Positions 29,310 to 39,070 of a stretch of 64,000 nucleotides of DNA are shown piece by piece (position 1 is the stretch's first letter; every line of letters starts with the position of its first letter). The notes beneath the pieces are model-generated. The model was not told the DNA's origin, made no database searches, and worked only from the letters and a program-made list of their open reading frames with translations. The translations under genes were made by a program, and so were the position numbers. Source of the stretch: Streptomyces fuscichromogenes (GTDB taxonomy: Bacteria; Actinomycetota; Actinomycetes; Streptomycetales; Streptomycetaceae); the NCBI RefSeq assembly GCF_014645815.1, contig NZ_BMML01000001.1, positions 366,118 to 430,117 of the forward strand. The letters run 5' to 3'.

Positions 29310-31700
29310 TCAGCCCCGCTGCTCCGACGGCTTGCGCAGGCTCGGCCTGGCCGCGGCCACCCGCTCCCGCAGCCGCGTCCACCCCGCCGACGCCGCCCAC
29401 ACCACGCGCACCGCCGACCGCGGAGCGAACAGCGCCCGCAGCCGCGCGGGGAGCCCGACCGTGCCGTTGAACGCGGCCGTCACCCTGCGGACGTCGTCCG
29501 CGAGGCCCGCCGTCGGCCGCGGCCGTGGCGCGTACAGCACCTGTTCGACCGCGTCCGCCACCCGGTGCACCGAGGCCCCGGCGGCCGGATCGAGACTGCC
29601 GAGCACGACGATCCGGGCCGCCGCCTTGCGCGGGGTCTGCGACTCGTCCGGTGCGATCCCGAAGTCCCAGGCGGTGTCGGTCAGTTCCAGCCAGACCGCC
29701 AGCGTGTGCGCCGCCACGCCCGCGGGCGAACGGTCGTGGGCCCCGAGCCGGCTCGCCCGCGCCCGCTGCCGGTACAGCATCGGCGACAGCGGCGCCGCCA
29801 CCACGGCGAGACCGCCGAGCGCCCACAGGGCCAGCTGCCACCACGGTGTCCCGCCGTCGCCGCTGCGCACCGCGGCCGCCGCGGACTCGCTGGCGCAGGC
29901 CTCCTGCCTGCGCAGCTGCGCCGGGCAGCTCTCGCTCTGCGAGGCCGACGCCGACGGCGCCGTCGAGGCGCCCTTGGAGGGCAGGGTCTCGTTCGGCACC
30001 GAGGAGCCGGGCGTGTCCGACACCGTGTACGACGGCGTCGTGCCCCGGGTCGGGGTCGGCTCGAAGCGGGTCCAGCCCACCCCCTCGAAGTACAGCTCCG
30101 GCCACGCGTGCGCGTCCTTCAGGCCCACCGACACCGTGCCGTCGGCCTGCGGGGTGCCCGGCGCGAAGCCCACCGAGACCCGGGCCGGGATGCCCAGCGT
30201 CCGGGCCATCGCGGCCATCGCGAAGGAGAAGTGCACGCAGAAACCGCGCTTCTGCTTCAGGAAGTTCGCGATCGCGCCCTCGCCCCGGCCGACCTGCACC
30301 TGCGTGTCGTACTGGAATCCGCCCGTCACCGCGAAGTAGTCCTGGAGCTTGACCGCCTCCTCGTAGTGGTTCGCCGAGCCCGCGGTGACCTCCTTCGCCG
30401 TCCGCGCCACCACCGACGGCAGCGAGGAGGGCACCTGGGTGTACTCCTTCTTCATGGCCGCCGACGCCTCCGGCGCCGCCGCGAGCTGCTCCGCCGTCGG
30501 CTGCACGTCCAGGCTGGTGACCTGGTAGGTCTCACCGCGCGTGTTCTGCCCGTGGTCGCCGACCAGGGTCATCCCGACGGGCTCGTAGCGCCAGGTGCCG
30601 GCCACCTTCACCCCGCTCGGCGGGTACGGCATCGGCAGCCAGTCCTGGGCGTACCAGCCGGCGGCGGAGATCGTCGACTTCACCGTCGTCCGCCGGACGT
30701 CGCCGCCCAGCCCGGCCGGGGTCGGGAACGTGCTCGGCACGCCGGTGATGTGCCGCTGGGCCGGCTTCCAGGTGGTGCCGTCGAAGTCGTCCAGGGAGAC
30801 GATCCGCAGATACAGGTCGGAGACGTCGGCGTTGCCGCTGGTCCGCACGGAGAGCACCTGGCGGTCCTCGTCCACGTTGAGGCTGTCCCGCAGCGACACC
30901 AGCGGGTTGACCGCGGAGATCGTGCCGCCGTTCCCGTCACCCACGCCGACACCCGCCCCGGCGTCCTCCAGCAGGCCGCCCTGGATCGAGGGCATCGCGA
31001 ACGGCACGAACAGGGCGACGCTCAGCACGGCGAAGCCGATCCGGCGCCCGGTGCGCACCGGGGCCACCGCACCGCCCTCCTGGCCGCCCGGGGTGCGCGC
31101 GGCCCCGCCGAACACCCGGCCCCACTGCGAGAGCCGGTCCCGGCCCTCGGCGAGCAGCAGCATCAGGTAACCGGCCGCCGCCACCACGAACCACAGCCAG
31201 TCGCTCGGCCCGTCGGACAGGCCCGCCGCCACCGAGTACAGCGCCAGCAGCGGCAGCCCGGCCGGGGCCGCGCTGCGGAAGGTCACCGCGAGGGTGTCCA
31301 CCACCAGCCCGACCACCAGCACCCCGCCGATGACCATCAGCCGGATGCCCGGCGTCAGCGGCGCGGGTATCGCGTACCGGCTGACGTCGTCCGAACCCTG
31401 CTGGAGCAGGTCGCCGAAGTACCGGAAGGTGTCCGGGCCGGGGATCACGTCGGCGATCGCGTGGCTCCGGGCGAAGACCACGGTCAGCATCAGCAGCGTG
31501 ACCAGGGCCTGTGCCGCCACGGTCAGCGGCCGGGCCAGCGGCACCCGCCGGGCGGCCGCGCCCACGCCGGTCTGGACCGCCACCAGGAAGGCCGCCTGGA
31601 ACAGCCAGGTCATCGGGGAGACCAGCGGCAGCAGGGCGCAGGACGCCATCAGTGTCGCCGCCGCCGCGCTGAGGGCGAGCCGGGCCCGTCCGCTCATCAC
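29310..31700 (-). CDS. TgpA-type transglutaminase-like membrane protein (DUF3488)
   Basis: 796 aa. The N-terminal block has about six membrane helices (DUF3488). The periplasmic transglutaminase core carries Cys in KRGFCVHFSFAMA, His in DAHAWPELYF and the acidic residue in RFEPTP. A further membrane helix (PWWQLALWALGGLAVVAAPL) and a cytoplasmic DUF4129-like tail follow. The start GTG 31700 overlaps the DUF58 stop; ATG 31697 is equally possible. It forms an operon with MoxR and DUF58, a widespread trio whose substrate is not known. Confidence 0.9.
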   Translation of the reverse strand: MMSGRARLALSAAAATLMASCALLPLVSPMTWLFQAAFLVAVQTGVGAAARRVPLARPLTVAAQALVTLLMLTVVFARSHAIADVIPGPDTFRYFGDLLQQGSDDVSRYAIPAPLTPGIRLMVIGGVLVVGLVVDTLAVTFRSAAPAGLPLLALYSVAAGLSDGPSDWLWFVVAAAGYLMLLLAEGRDRLSQWGRVFGGAARTPGGQEGGAVAPVRTGRRIGFAVLSVALFVPFAMPSIQGGLLEDAGAGVGVGDGNGGTISAVNPLVSLRDSLNVDEDRQVLSVRTSGNADVSDLYLRIVSLDDFDGTTWKPAQRHITGVPSTFPTPAGLGGDVRRTTVKSTISAAGWYAQDWLPMPYPPSGVKVAGTWRYEPVGMTLVGDHGQNTRGETYQVTSLDVQPTAEQLAAAPEASAAMKKEYTQVPSSLPSVVARTAKEVTAGSANHYEEAVKLQDYFAVTGGFQYDTQVQVGRGEGAIANFLKQKRGFCVHFSFAMAAMARTLGIPARVSVGFAPGTPQADGTVSVGLKDAHAWPELYFEGVGWTRFEPTPTRGTTPSYTVSDTPGSSVPNETLPSKGASTAPSASASQSESCPAQLRRQEACASESAAAAVRSGDGGTPWWQLALWALGGLAVVAAPLSPMLYRQRARASRLGAHDRSPAGVAAHTLAVWLELTDTAWDFGIAPDESQTPRKAAARIVVLGSLDPAAGASVHRVADAVEQVLYAPRPRPTAGLADDVRRVTAAFNGTVGLPARLRALFAPRSAVRVVWAASAGWTRLRERVAAARPSLRKPSEQRG

Positions 31701-33046
31701 CGTGCCTCACCGCCCAGCGCGGCCAGCCCGGCACGCTCCCGGTCGGCCTGCCGCCACAGCCCGGCCAGGGCGGCGCCGCGCTCCACGCCGAGGACCGTCC
31801 AGCCCGCCTCGCGCAGCATCCGCAGCCGCTCCTCGTGTCCGTCACCGGGCGCGGGCACGTCGCTCGGCTCCCTGACCCAGGTGTCCGGGTCCAGCACGAA
31901 GGCGACGGCGCCGCCGCTGCGCTGGCGCATCTTCGCGACCACCGTCGCCTGCTCCTCGTCGAGGTCGCCCAGGAAGGCCACCAGCAGTCCCTCGTTCCCG
32001 CCGCGCAGCACGTCGTAGGCCCGGGACAGGCCCGTGCCGTCCGAGTGGTCGATCACGGCCAGGGTGTCCATCATCAGCCCCGCCGCCTCAGCCGACTCCT
32101 GGCCGGAGCCCGCGAAACCGTCGGCGCCCTCACCGGGCACCGAGCTGCCGCTGTCCGTCAACAGCCGGACCGAGAAGCCGCGTTCCAGCATGTGGACCAG
32201 GACGGAGGCGGCGCCGGACACCGCCCACTCGAACGCCGAGTCCGGGCCCGCTCCTTCGTAGGCGAGGCCCCGGGTGTCAAGGAGGACCGTGCAGCGGGCG
32301 CGCTGCGGCTGTTCCTCGCGGCGCACCATCAGCTCGCCGTAGCGGGCGGTGGAGCGCCAGTGCACGCGGCGCAGGTCGTCGCCGTAGCGGTAGCCGCGCG
32401 GGATCACGTCGTCGTCGCCGGCCAGGGCCAGGGAGCGCTGCCGCCCGTCGCCGTACCCCTTGGCCTCGCCGCTGAGCCGGATCGGCGGCAGCGGCTCCAC
32501 CTTCGGGATGACGGTCAGGGTGTCGAACGTCGAGAAGGAGCGGGTCAGTTCGCACATGCCGAACGGGTCGGTCAGGCGCAGCTGGAGCGGGCCCAGCGGA
32601 TAGCGGCCGCGCAGGTCCGAGCGGACCCGGTAGGACACCTCGCGGCGGCCGCCCGGCTCCACCCGGTCCAGGACGAAGCGGGGGCGCGGACCGAGGACGT
32701 AGGGCACCCGGTCCTGGAGCATCAGCAGGCCGGTGGGCAGCCGTGAGACGTTGTCCATCCGCAGATGGACCCGGGCCTCGCTGCCGGCCGGCACCCGCGC
32801 GGGCGAGAGCCGGCGGCTGCCGGCCACCCGGTAGCGGGTGCGGTAGAGCACGGCGGCGCAGATCAGCGGCAGCACGGCGAGCAGCAGCCCGACCCGGCGC
32901 AGGTCGGCCTGGCCGAGTATGTACGCGCAGATCACCGCCGCGATGCCGGCCGCCAGGAAGGAACGGCCGCGGGTGGTCAGCCCGGCCAGGGCCGTGCGGA
33001 TCCCGCCCGTCTCCTCGCGGCCGGCCTCCGCCGGGGCGCTCATCAC
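31697..33046 (-). CDS. DUF58 domain protein
   Basis: 449 aa. Two adjacent membrane helices near the N-terminus (about 30-65) precede the soluble DUF58/vWA-like region. The family motif YRYGDDLRRVHWRSTARYGELM is present. DUF58 proteins pair with MoxR AAA+ ATPases and are thought to act as their membrane-anchored adaptors. The start GTG 33046 overlaps the moxR stop. Confidence 0.9.
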   Translation of the reverse strand: MMSAPAEAGREETGGIRTALAGLTTRGRSFLAAGIAAVICAYILGQADLRRVGLLLAVLPLICAAVLYRTRYRVAGSRRLSPARVPAGSEARVHLRMDNVSRLPTGLLMLQDRVPYVLGPRPRFVLDRVEPGGRREVSYRVRSDLRGRYPLGPLQLRLTDPFGMCELTRSFSTFDTLTVIPKVEPLPPIRLSGEAKGYGDGRQRSLALAGDDDVIPRGYRYGDDLRRVHWRSTARYGELMVRREEQPQRARCTVLLDTRGLAYEGAGPDSAFEWAVSGAASVLVHMLERGFSVRLLTDSGSSVPGEGADGFAGSGQESAEAAGLMMDTLAVIDHSDGTGLSRAYDVLRGGNEGLLVAFLGDLDEEQATVVAKMRQRSGGAVAFVLDPDTWVREPSDVPAPGDGHEERLRMLREAGWTVLGVERGAALAGLWRQADRERAGLAALGGEAR

Positions 33047-34083
33047 AGACTCCGCGGGGGCTGCTGGGGATAGGCCGGTACACCCCGGCCCAGTCCGCCG
33101 AAGCCGGACTGCTGCTGGGGGGCCGCGGGCACCGGGGTGGACTGGAGGATCTCCTGGACGACCTGCTCCGCGGTGCGCCGGGCGAGCTGGGCCTGGGCGG
33201 TGGGCAGCAGCCGGTGGGCCAGCACCGCGACGGCGAGCGCCTGCACGTCGTCCGGCAGCGCGTACTCCCGGCCGCTCAGGGCGGCGGAGGCCTTCGCCGC
33301 GCGCAGCAGATGCAGCGTGGCGCGCGGGGAGGCGCCGAGTCTGAGGTCGGGGTGGCTGCGGGTGGCGGCGACCAGGTCCACCGCGTACCGCCGGACCGGT
33401 TCGGCGACGTGGACGCTCCGCACGGCCTCGACCAGCTTCACGATGTCGTGCGCGTGCGCCACCGGCTGCAGGTCGTCCAGGGGGTTCGCCCCGCCGTGGA
33501 TGTCGAGCATCTGCAACTCGGCCTCCACACTGGGGTAGCCGACCGAGACGCGGGCCATGAAGCGGTCGCGCTGGGCCTCCGGCAGCGGGTAGGTGCCCTC
33601 CATCTCGACCGGGTTCTGGGTGGCCACCACCATGAAAGGGCTGGGCAGTTCGTAGGTCTGCCCGTCGATGGTGACCTGCCGCTCCTCCATCGACTCCAGC
33701 AGCGCGGACTGGGTCTTCGGCGAGGCGCGGTTGATCTCGTCGCCGATCACGATCTGGGCGAAGATGGCGCCCGGTTTGAACTCGAAGTCCCGGCGCTGCT
33801 GGTCCCAGATGGACACGCCGGTGATGTCCGACGGCAGCAGGTCGGGCGTGAACTGGATACGTCGCACAGTGCAGTCGATGGACTTTGCCAGCGCCTTCGC
33901 CAGCATCGTCTTGCCCACGCCCGGGACGTCCTCGATCAGGAGATGTCCCTCGGCGAGCAGTACGGTCAGCGAAAGCCGTACGACCTCGGGCTTGCCCTCG
34001 ATCACACCCTCCACCGAACTGCGGACCCGCTCCACAGTGGCGGTCAGATCAGTGAGGCTCGCTCGATCGTCATAGGTCGTCAC
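33043..34083 (-). CDS. MoxR family AAA+ ATPase
   Basis: 346 aa. Walker A is EDVPGVGKTMLAKAL, Walker B IVIGDEINRA and sensor 1 VVATQNPVE. The C-terminal AAA lid contains RLGASPRATLHLLRAAKASA. MoxR ATPases act as chaperone-like regulators of their DUF58/vWA partners. The start GTG 34083 is chosen for GAGGAGGG upstream. It is the first gene of the MoxR-DUF58-transglutaminase operon. Confidence 0.93.
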   Translation of the reverse strand: MTTYDDRASLTDLTATVERVRSSVEGVIEGKPEVVRLSLTVLLAEGHLLIEDVPGVGKTMLAKALAKSIDCTVRRIQFTPDLLPSDITGVSIWDQQRRDFEFKPGAIFAQIVIGDEINRASPKTQSALLESMEERQVTIDGQTYELPSPFMVVATQNPVEMEGTYPLPEAQRDRFMARVSVGYPSVEAELQMLDIHGGANPLDDLQPVAHAHDIVKLVEAVRSVHVAEPVRRYAVDLVAATRSHPDLRLGASPRATLHLLRAAKASAALSGREYALPDDVQALAVAVLAHRLLPTAQAQLARRTAEQVVQEILQSTPVPAAPQQQSGFGGLGRGVPAYPQQPPRSL

Positions 34084-34483
34084 CCGGCCCTCCTCGGCCC
34101 GTTTTTGCCCGGGCCGGCGCGTCGTCTCGCATAACCGGCCCACCCCGAATCACGGACACCACGCGTGAATGGTTCCGCGCGACGTCCCACACCGCATTCT
34201 TGCTGCCGTTACCGATTCGTGTCACTCGCCTGTGGACAACTGCCCGCACTATGTCGGCCTTACGGGCTTTCGACCGTCTATTCGACAGCGGGCCGACAGC
34301 TTACGGCGGGTGTGTTCCGGGGTGCGCGGCCCGCTCGGCGGGCCGGGGTGACCGGAGCGGCGGGGGTGACGTGGTCCGCCGACGGTATGGCGAGGCGGTC
34401 GGGGCGGCCGGGCCGGGAGATGACGGGCCCGGCTGCCGGCGCGGGTGTCGGGACCGGGGCGGGCAGCCGGGCGGCGGGGCCGA
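34084..34483. other. 400-bp interval between carbonic anhydrase and moxR
   Basis: It must carry the minus-strand moxR promoter. A 7-bp hairpin GGCCCGC-TCG-GCGGGCC lies at 34328-34344, a weak terminator candidate for neither neighbour. No convincing gene is seen; the open frames there have no family features. Confidence 0.5.
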
Positions 34484-35032
34484 TCAGGTCGGGTCGACCT
34501 CGCGCAGGAGGCCGGTGCGGACGTCGAAGACGAAGCCGCGTACGTCGTCGGTGTGCACCAGGAACGGCGAGGTGCGCACCCGCTGCATGGACTGCCGGAC
34601 GTCCTGGTCGACGTCCCGGAAGGACTCCACCGCCCAGGCCGGGCGCTGGCCCACCTCCATCTCCAGCTCGGTGCGGAAGTCCTCGGTGAGGGCCTCCAGA
34701 CCGCAGCCGGTGTGGTGGATGAGCACGATGCTGCGGGTGCCGAGCTTGCGCTGGCTGATGGTGAGCGAGCGGATCACGTCGTCGGTGACCACGCCGCCCG
34801 CGTTGCGGATGGTGTGGCAGTCGCCGAGCTGCAGACCGAGCGCCTTGTGCAGGTCGAGGCGGGCGTCCATGCAGGCCACCACGGCCACGTGCAGCACGGG
34901 CCGGGCGTCCATGCCGGGGTCGGTGAAGGCGCCCGCGTAGGTGCGGTTGGCGTCGACCAGGCGATCCGTCACGGTGCCGTCCGTGGTTATGGCGCCTTCG
35001 GATCCAGTGGGAGCTGCTGCGGAAGTCGTCAT
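34484..35032 (-). CDS. Beta-class carbonic anhydrase
   Basis: 182 aa. Zinc-site residues: C54 in VVACMDARLDL with Asp56-Arg58, and H107 and C110 in IHHTGCGL. It interconverts CO2 and bicarbonate. The start ATG 35032 is chosen; an in-frame GTG at 35053 adds seven residues, and neither has a strong ribosome binding site. It is single and divergent from the rsmH promoter region. Confidence 0.9.
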   Translation of the reverse strand: MTTSAAAPTGSEGAITTDGTVTDRLVDANRTYAGAFTDPGMDARPVLHVAVVACMDARLDLHKALGLQLGDCHTIRNAGGVVTDDVIRSLTISQRKLGTRSIVLIHHTGCGLEALTEDFRTELEMEVGQRPAWAVESFRDVDQDVRQSMQRVRTSPFLVHTDDVRGFVFDVRTGLLREVDPT

Positions 35033-35206
35033 AGTCACGACGGTACTGGTCACGGGGGGTCACGGCCTGCTGTGAGAGGGGACAAAGAACGTCATCGTGG
35101 CTTGTTGTGAGCTAACCCACAGGGAGGGCAAACCAGGGCCGCACGGGTGATTCCCGGTGAATCCCGCCCCCGCCGGGACGCCGTACGCGCCGCGCAGGCC
35201 GGTTGA

Positions 35207-35234
35207 TTGACCGCGCGACACGGTGGACTAAAGT
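35207..35234 (+). promoter_or_regulatory. Promoter of the division/cell wall cluster
   Basis: TTGACC (35207-35212), a 16-nt spacer and TAAAGT (35229-35234) resemble a housekeeping sigma promoter. It leaves a leader of about 150 nt before rsmH, containing a GGAGAC...GTCTCC stem at 35280-35311. No mraZ gene lies between the promoter and rsmH. Confidence 0.55.
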
Positions 35235-35390
35235 GACGCGAAGCGGGAGGCGAGGCTCTCCCCGCTGGTGAAATCCCCTGGAGACCCCGGCACGGCGTCC
35301 GGGCCGTCTCCCCACGTGCGCGGCGCGCGTACCGAGCGGGCGGGGACCCGGCGGTGCGTCCCCCGTGCCGGACCTGAGAGGCCCCCGAAA

Positions 35391-36395
35391 ATGAAAGGGC
35401 GCGAAGCGCTTCCGAATAAGGGTGGTGGCGGGCGACGGGAGGGCCAGAGTCGACACGTCCCGGTGATGCTCCAGCGGTGCCTGGACCTGCTGGCACCCGC
35501 CCTGGAGCGGCCCGGCAGCGTGGTCGTCGACTGCACCCTCGGCCTCGGCGGTCACAGCGAGGCGCTGCTGACCCGCTTCCCCGAGGCCCGGCTGGTCGCC
35601 CTGGACCGCGACAAGGAGGCCCTGCGGCTGTCCGGCGAACGCCTCGCCCCCTTCGGCGAGCGCGCCACCCTGGTGCACGCCGTCTACGACGAACTGCCCG
35701 ACGTGCTCGAACGCCTCGGCATCGCGCGCGTGCAGGGCGTGCTGTTCGACCTCGGCGTCTCCTCCATGCAACTCGACGAGGCCGGCCGCGGCTTCGCCTA
35801 CGCCCAGGACGCGCCCCTGGACATGCGCATGGACCAGACGACCGGCATCAGTGCCGCCGAGGTCCTCAACACCTACCCGGCCGGTGACCTCGTCCGCATC
35901 CTGTTCGCCTACGGCGAGGAGAAGCAGGCCAAGCGGATCGTGTCGGCGATCGTCCGGGAGCGCGAGAAGGAGCCGTTCAGCAACAGCGCCCGGCTCGTCG
36001 AGCTGATCCGTGACTCGCTGCCGCAGGCCGCCAAGCGCACCGGCGGCAACCCGGCCAAGCGCACCTTCCAGGCGCTGCGCATCGAGGTCAACGGCGAACT
36101 GGCCGTCCTGGAGAGGGCGGTCCCGGCCGCCGTGAAGACCCTCGCGGTCGGCGGCCGGATCGCCGTCCTGTCGTACCACTCGCTCGAAGACCGCCTGGTC
36201 AAGCAGGTGTTCGCGGCCGGCGCCGCCACCACCGCGCCGCCCGGACTGCCGGTCGTGCCCGAGCGGTACCAGCCCCGGCTCAAGCTGCTCACGCGCGGTG
36301 CCGAACTTCCCACCGAGGAAGAGGTCGCCGAGAACCGCCGGGCCGCACCGGCGCGTCTTCGGGGAGCCCAGCGCATCAGGGAGGAAGCCGAGTGA
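35391..36395 (+). CDS. rsmH: 16S rRNA (cytosine(1402)-N(4))-methyltransferase RsmH
   Basis: 334 aa MraW family. Motifs: [30 protein letters not shown] (SAM loop), [37 protein letters not shown] and [14 protein letters not shown]. It methylates the ribosomal P site of 16S rRNA. ATG 35391 follows GAGAGG. It is the first gene of the dcw cluster. Confidence 0.95.
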   Translation: MKGREALPNKGGGGRREGQSRHVPVMLQRCLDLLAPALERPGSVVVDCTLGLGGHSEALLTRFPEARLVALDRDKEALRLSGERLAPFGERATLVHAVYDELPDVLERLGIARVQGVLFDLGVSSMQLDEAGRGFAYAQDAPLDMRMDQTTGISAAEVLNTYPAGDLVRILFAYGEEKQAKRIVSAIVREREKEPFSNSARLVELIRDSLPQAAKRTGGNPAKRTFQALRIEVNGELAVLERAVPAAVKTLAVGGRIAVLSYHSLEDRLVKQVFAAGAATTAPPGLPVVPERYQPRLKLLTRGAELPTEEEVAENRRAAPARLRGAQRIREEAE

Positions 36396-36428
36396 GCGAG
36401 CGGGGTTTCCGGACCCACCGGAGGACAC

Positions 36429-37007
36429 GTGAGTAGGAAACCGGAACTGCGGGGGCGGGCGGCCCGGCTCGCCCGGCTCTTTCCGGCCGGCCGGGCCAAC
36501 CAGGCCGCCCGCACCCCGTTCGTCCTGCTCGTCGTCCTGCTCCTCGGCGGCGGCCTGATCAGCCTGCTGGTGCTGAACTCGGCGCTCAGCGAGGGCTCGT
36601 TCAAACTCGACGACCTGCAGAAGCAGACCAAGAACCTCACCGACGAGGAACAGGCCCTGCAACGGGACATCGACGCCTACTCCGCCCCCGACGCCCTCCA
36701 GCGCCGGGCCCGCGAGCTCGGCATGGTCCCCGGCGGCGACCCGGCCTTCCTCGGCCCGGACGGCACCGTCAAGGGCATCCCCGGTCCCGCCGCCCTCCGG
36801 CAGACCACCGTGCCCCTCGCCCCCGAGGCCATCGGCACGCAGTCCGCCGCCGCGGTCCCGCCGGCCGGGTCCGCGCCGGTGACCCCGCCGGTGGCCGCAC
36901 CGGCACCCACGCCGGTCACCACGCCGGCGCCGGGAGCCACCCCGACGACGAGCCCGGCGCCGGCGGCCACGCCGGTGACGACCCCGACCCCGACCCCCGG
37001 CAGGTGA
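36429..37007 (+). CDS. ftsL: Cell division protein FtsL
   Basis: 192 aa. One membrane helix (about 32-53, FVLLVVLLLGGGLISLLVL), then a septum-formation-initiator type coiled coil (about 54-95), as expected for an FtsL/DivIC protein that bridges FtsQ and FtsI/FtsW. From about residue 120 a Pro/Thr/Ala-rich extracytoplasmic tail (APTPVTTPAPGATPTTSPA) makes it longer than typical FtsL. The stop overlaps ftsI by 4 nt. Confidence 0.88.
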   Translation: MSRKPELRGRAARLARLFPAGRANQAARTPFVLLVVLLLGGGLISLLVLNSALSEGSFKLDDLQKQTKNLTDEEQALQRDIDAYSAPDALQRRARELGMVPGGDPAFLGPDGTVKGIPGPAALRQTTVPLAPEAIGTQSAAAVPPAGSAPVTPPVAAPAPTPVTTPAPGATPTTSPAPAATPVTTPTPTPGR

Positions 37008-39004
37008 CGGAAGTGCCCGACACTTCTGGAGAGAGGCGACCGCCGCGCCGCCGCGTGCCCGGCCCCGCCAAGCCGCCCCGCCCCCGGGACCCCCGGGGCA
37101 GCGTCCGGCGGCAGCCCGGCCCCGGCGCCCGTCCGGTCCGCCGGCCGGGGGCCCCGCGCCCCGCGGCCGGGGCCGCGCCCGCGCTGCGGCTCGGCAGTCC
37201 CCGGCCCCGGCTGCGCATGGTCGGCCTCGCCCTGACCCTGGTGCTGACCGTCTTCGTCGTACGCCTGCTCCAGGTCCAGGCCGTCGACGCCGGCGCGTAC
37301 GCGGCGAAGGCCGAGCAGAACCGGTATGTCGTGCACACCCTGGCCGCCGAGCGCGGCGGGATCACCGACCGCAACGGCGTGGCGCTGGCGATCAGCGAGG
37401 ACGCGTACGACATCACCGCCGACCCCACGATGTTCACCAGCAAGCAGCTCAAGATCGGCGACGGACCCGAGCAGGCCGCCGCGCTGCTCGCCCCGATCCT
37501 CGGCAAGAGCCAGGCGGACCTTCTGAAACTGCTGCGGCCCGAGAACAAGGAGCTGCGCTACGTCCGGCTCGCCACCCGGCAGACCCCCCAGGTCTGGAAG
37601 CAGATCAAGGACCTGAAGGCCGCGCTCACCGCCAAGGCCGGGACCGACGGCAGGACCGTCAACGTGCTGGCCGGCGTCTTCGCCGACCCCAGCAGCCAGC
37701 GCGTGTACCCGAACGGCGACCTGGCCGCCGGGATACTGGGCTGGGTCAACGCCGACGGCAAGGGCGGCGGCGGTATCGAGTCGCAGCTCGACAAGGAGCT
37801 GACCGGCAAGGACGGCAAGATCCGCTACGCCCAGTCGGGCGGTCGCGAGGTGCCCACCGCGGGCTCCACCGAGACCCCGGCGGTGGCCGGCTCCGACGTC
37901 GAGCTCACCATCGACCGCGACATCCAGTGGGCCGCGCAGAACGCCATCACCGAGCAGGTCAAGAAGTCCAAGGCGGACCGCGGCTACGTGGTCGTCCAGG
38001 ACACCAGGACCGGCCAGATCCTGGCGATGGCCAACTCGCCCGGCTTCGACCCGAACGACCTGTCGACGGCCGACGCCGCCGACCTGGGCAACGCGGCCCT
38101 CCAGGACGCCTACGAGCCCGGCTCCACCGCCAAGGTGATGTCGATGGCGGCCGTCCTGGAGGAGCACGCCGCCACCCCGCTCACCCATGTGGAGGTGCCC
38201 AACCGGCTGCACCGCGGCGACCGGCTCTTCAAGGACGACGCCGACCACGCCACCTGGTACCTCACGCTCAACGGCGTGCTCGCCAAGTCCAGCAACATCG
38301 GCACCATCCTCGCCACCGGCCAGCTCGGCAAGACCCAGGCACAGGCGAACCAGGTCCTCTACTCGTACCTGCGCAAGTTCGGCATCGGCAGCTACTCCGG
38401 GCTCGGCTTCCCCGGCGAGACCAAGGGCATCCTGGCCGCTCCGGACAAGTGGTCGACATCGCAGCAGTACACGATCCCTTTCGGCCAGGGCTTCTCCATC
38501 AACGCCATGCAGGCGGCCTCCGTCTACTCGACGATCGCCAACGGCGGGGTCCGCGTCGAACCCACCCTGGTGCGGGGCACCAAGGGCGCCGACGGTCGCT
38601 TCACCCCGGCAGCGCAGCCCAAGAAGAGCCGTGTGGTCAGTGAGAAGACGGCCAAGACCCTCGCGGAGATGCTGGAGTCCGTCGTGGACGACCAGCAGGG
38701 CACCGGTACCAAGGCGGCCATCCCCGGCTACAACGTGGCCGGCAAGACCGGCACCGCCAACCGCGTGGATCCGGCCACCGGCAGGTACAGCGGCTACACC
38801 TCGTCGTTCGCCGGCTTCGCGCCCGCGGACAAGCCCCGCATCACCGTCTACTGCGCCATCCAGAACTCCACGCAGGGCAGCTACTTCGGCGGCCAGATCT
38901 GCGGCCCGATCTACAAGCAGGTGATGGAGTTCGCCCTCAAGACCCTCCAGATCCCGCCGACCGGCGCCAAGGCGGCGGACCTGCCCGTCGACTACAAGCC
39001 CTGA
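37004..39004 (+). CDS. ftsI: Septal penicillin-binding protein FtsI (PBP3)
   Basis: 666 aa class B PBP, the septal transpeptidase. A basic, Pro/Arg-rich cytoplasmic leader is followed by one membrane helix (about 68-88). The PBP dimer domain begins with ERGGITDRNGVALA. The transpeptidase domain carries EPGSTAKVMS (active Ser-x-x-Lys), SSN in VLAKSSNIGT, and AGKTGTAN (KTG). GTG 37004 overlaps ftsL (GTGA); GTG 37013 is an alternative. Confidence 0.95.
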   Translation: MTEVPDTSGERRPPRRRVPGPAKPPRPRDPRGSVRRQPGPGARPVRRPGAPRPAAGAAPALRLGSPRPRLRMVGLALTLVLTVFVVRLLQVQAVDAGAYAAKAEQNRYVVHTLAAERGGITDRNGVALAISEDAYDITADPTMFTSKQLKIGDGPEQAAALLAPILGKSQADLLKLLRPENKELRYVRLATRQTPQVWKQIKDLKAALTAKAGTDGRTVNVLAGVFADPSSQRVYPNGDLAAGILGWVNADGKGGGGIESQLDKELTGKDGKIRYAQSGGREVPTAGSTETPAVAGSDVELTIDRDIQWAAQNAITEQVKKSKADRGYVVVQDTRTGQILAMANSPGFDPNDLSTADAADLGNAALQDAYEPGSTAKVMSMAAVLEEHAATPLTHVEVPNRLHRGDRLFKDDADHATWYLTLNGVLAKSSNIGTILATGQLGKTQAQANQVLYSYLRKFGIGSYSGLGFPGETKGILAAPDKWSTSQQYTIPFGQGFSINAMQAASVYSTIANGGVRVEPTLVRGTKGADGRFTPAAQPKKSRVVSEKTAKTLAEMLESVVDDQQGTGTKAAIPGYNVAGKTGTANRVDPATGRYSGYTSSFAGFAPADKPRITVYCAIQNSTQGSYFGGQICGPIYKQVMEFALKTLQIPPTGAKAADLPVDYKP

Positions 39005-39070
39005 CAGCAGCCCTGACACCAGCCCTGATCGGCGCCGCAGCGCATCGCACAGACCACCAGGAACGAGCTC

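Noticed and set aside
29565..32018. 817-codon plus-strand frame
   Set aside because: Antisense shadow of the transglutaminase and DUF58 genes.
34328..34344. GGCCCGC-TCG-GCGGGCC hairpin as a terminator
   Set aside because: A short stem of this kind is expected by chance at 72% GC, and it lies about 140 nt upstream of carbonic anhydrase's stop and 240 nt from moxR's start without a T tract.
34165..34940. Plus-strand frames over the moxR-carbonic anhydrase gap
   Set aside because: Arg/Gly/Pro-rich, no ribosome binding site, overlap the carbonic anhydrase antisense.
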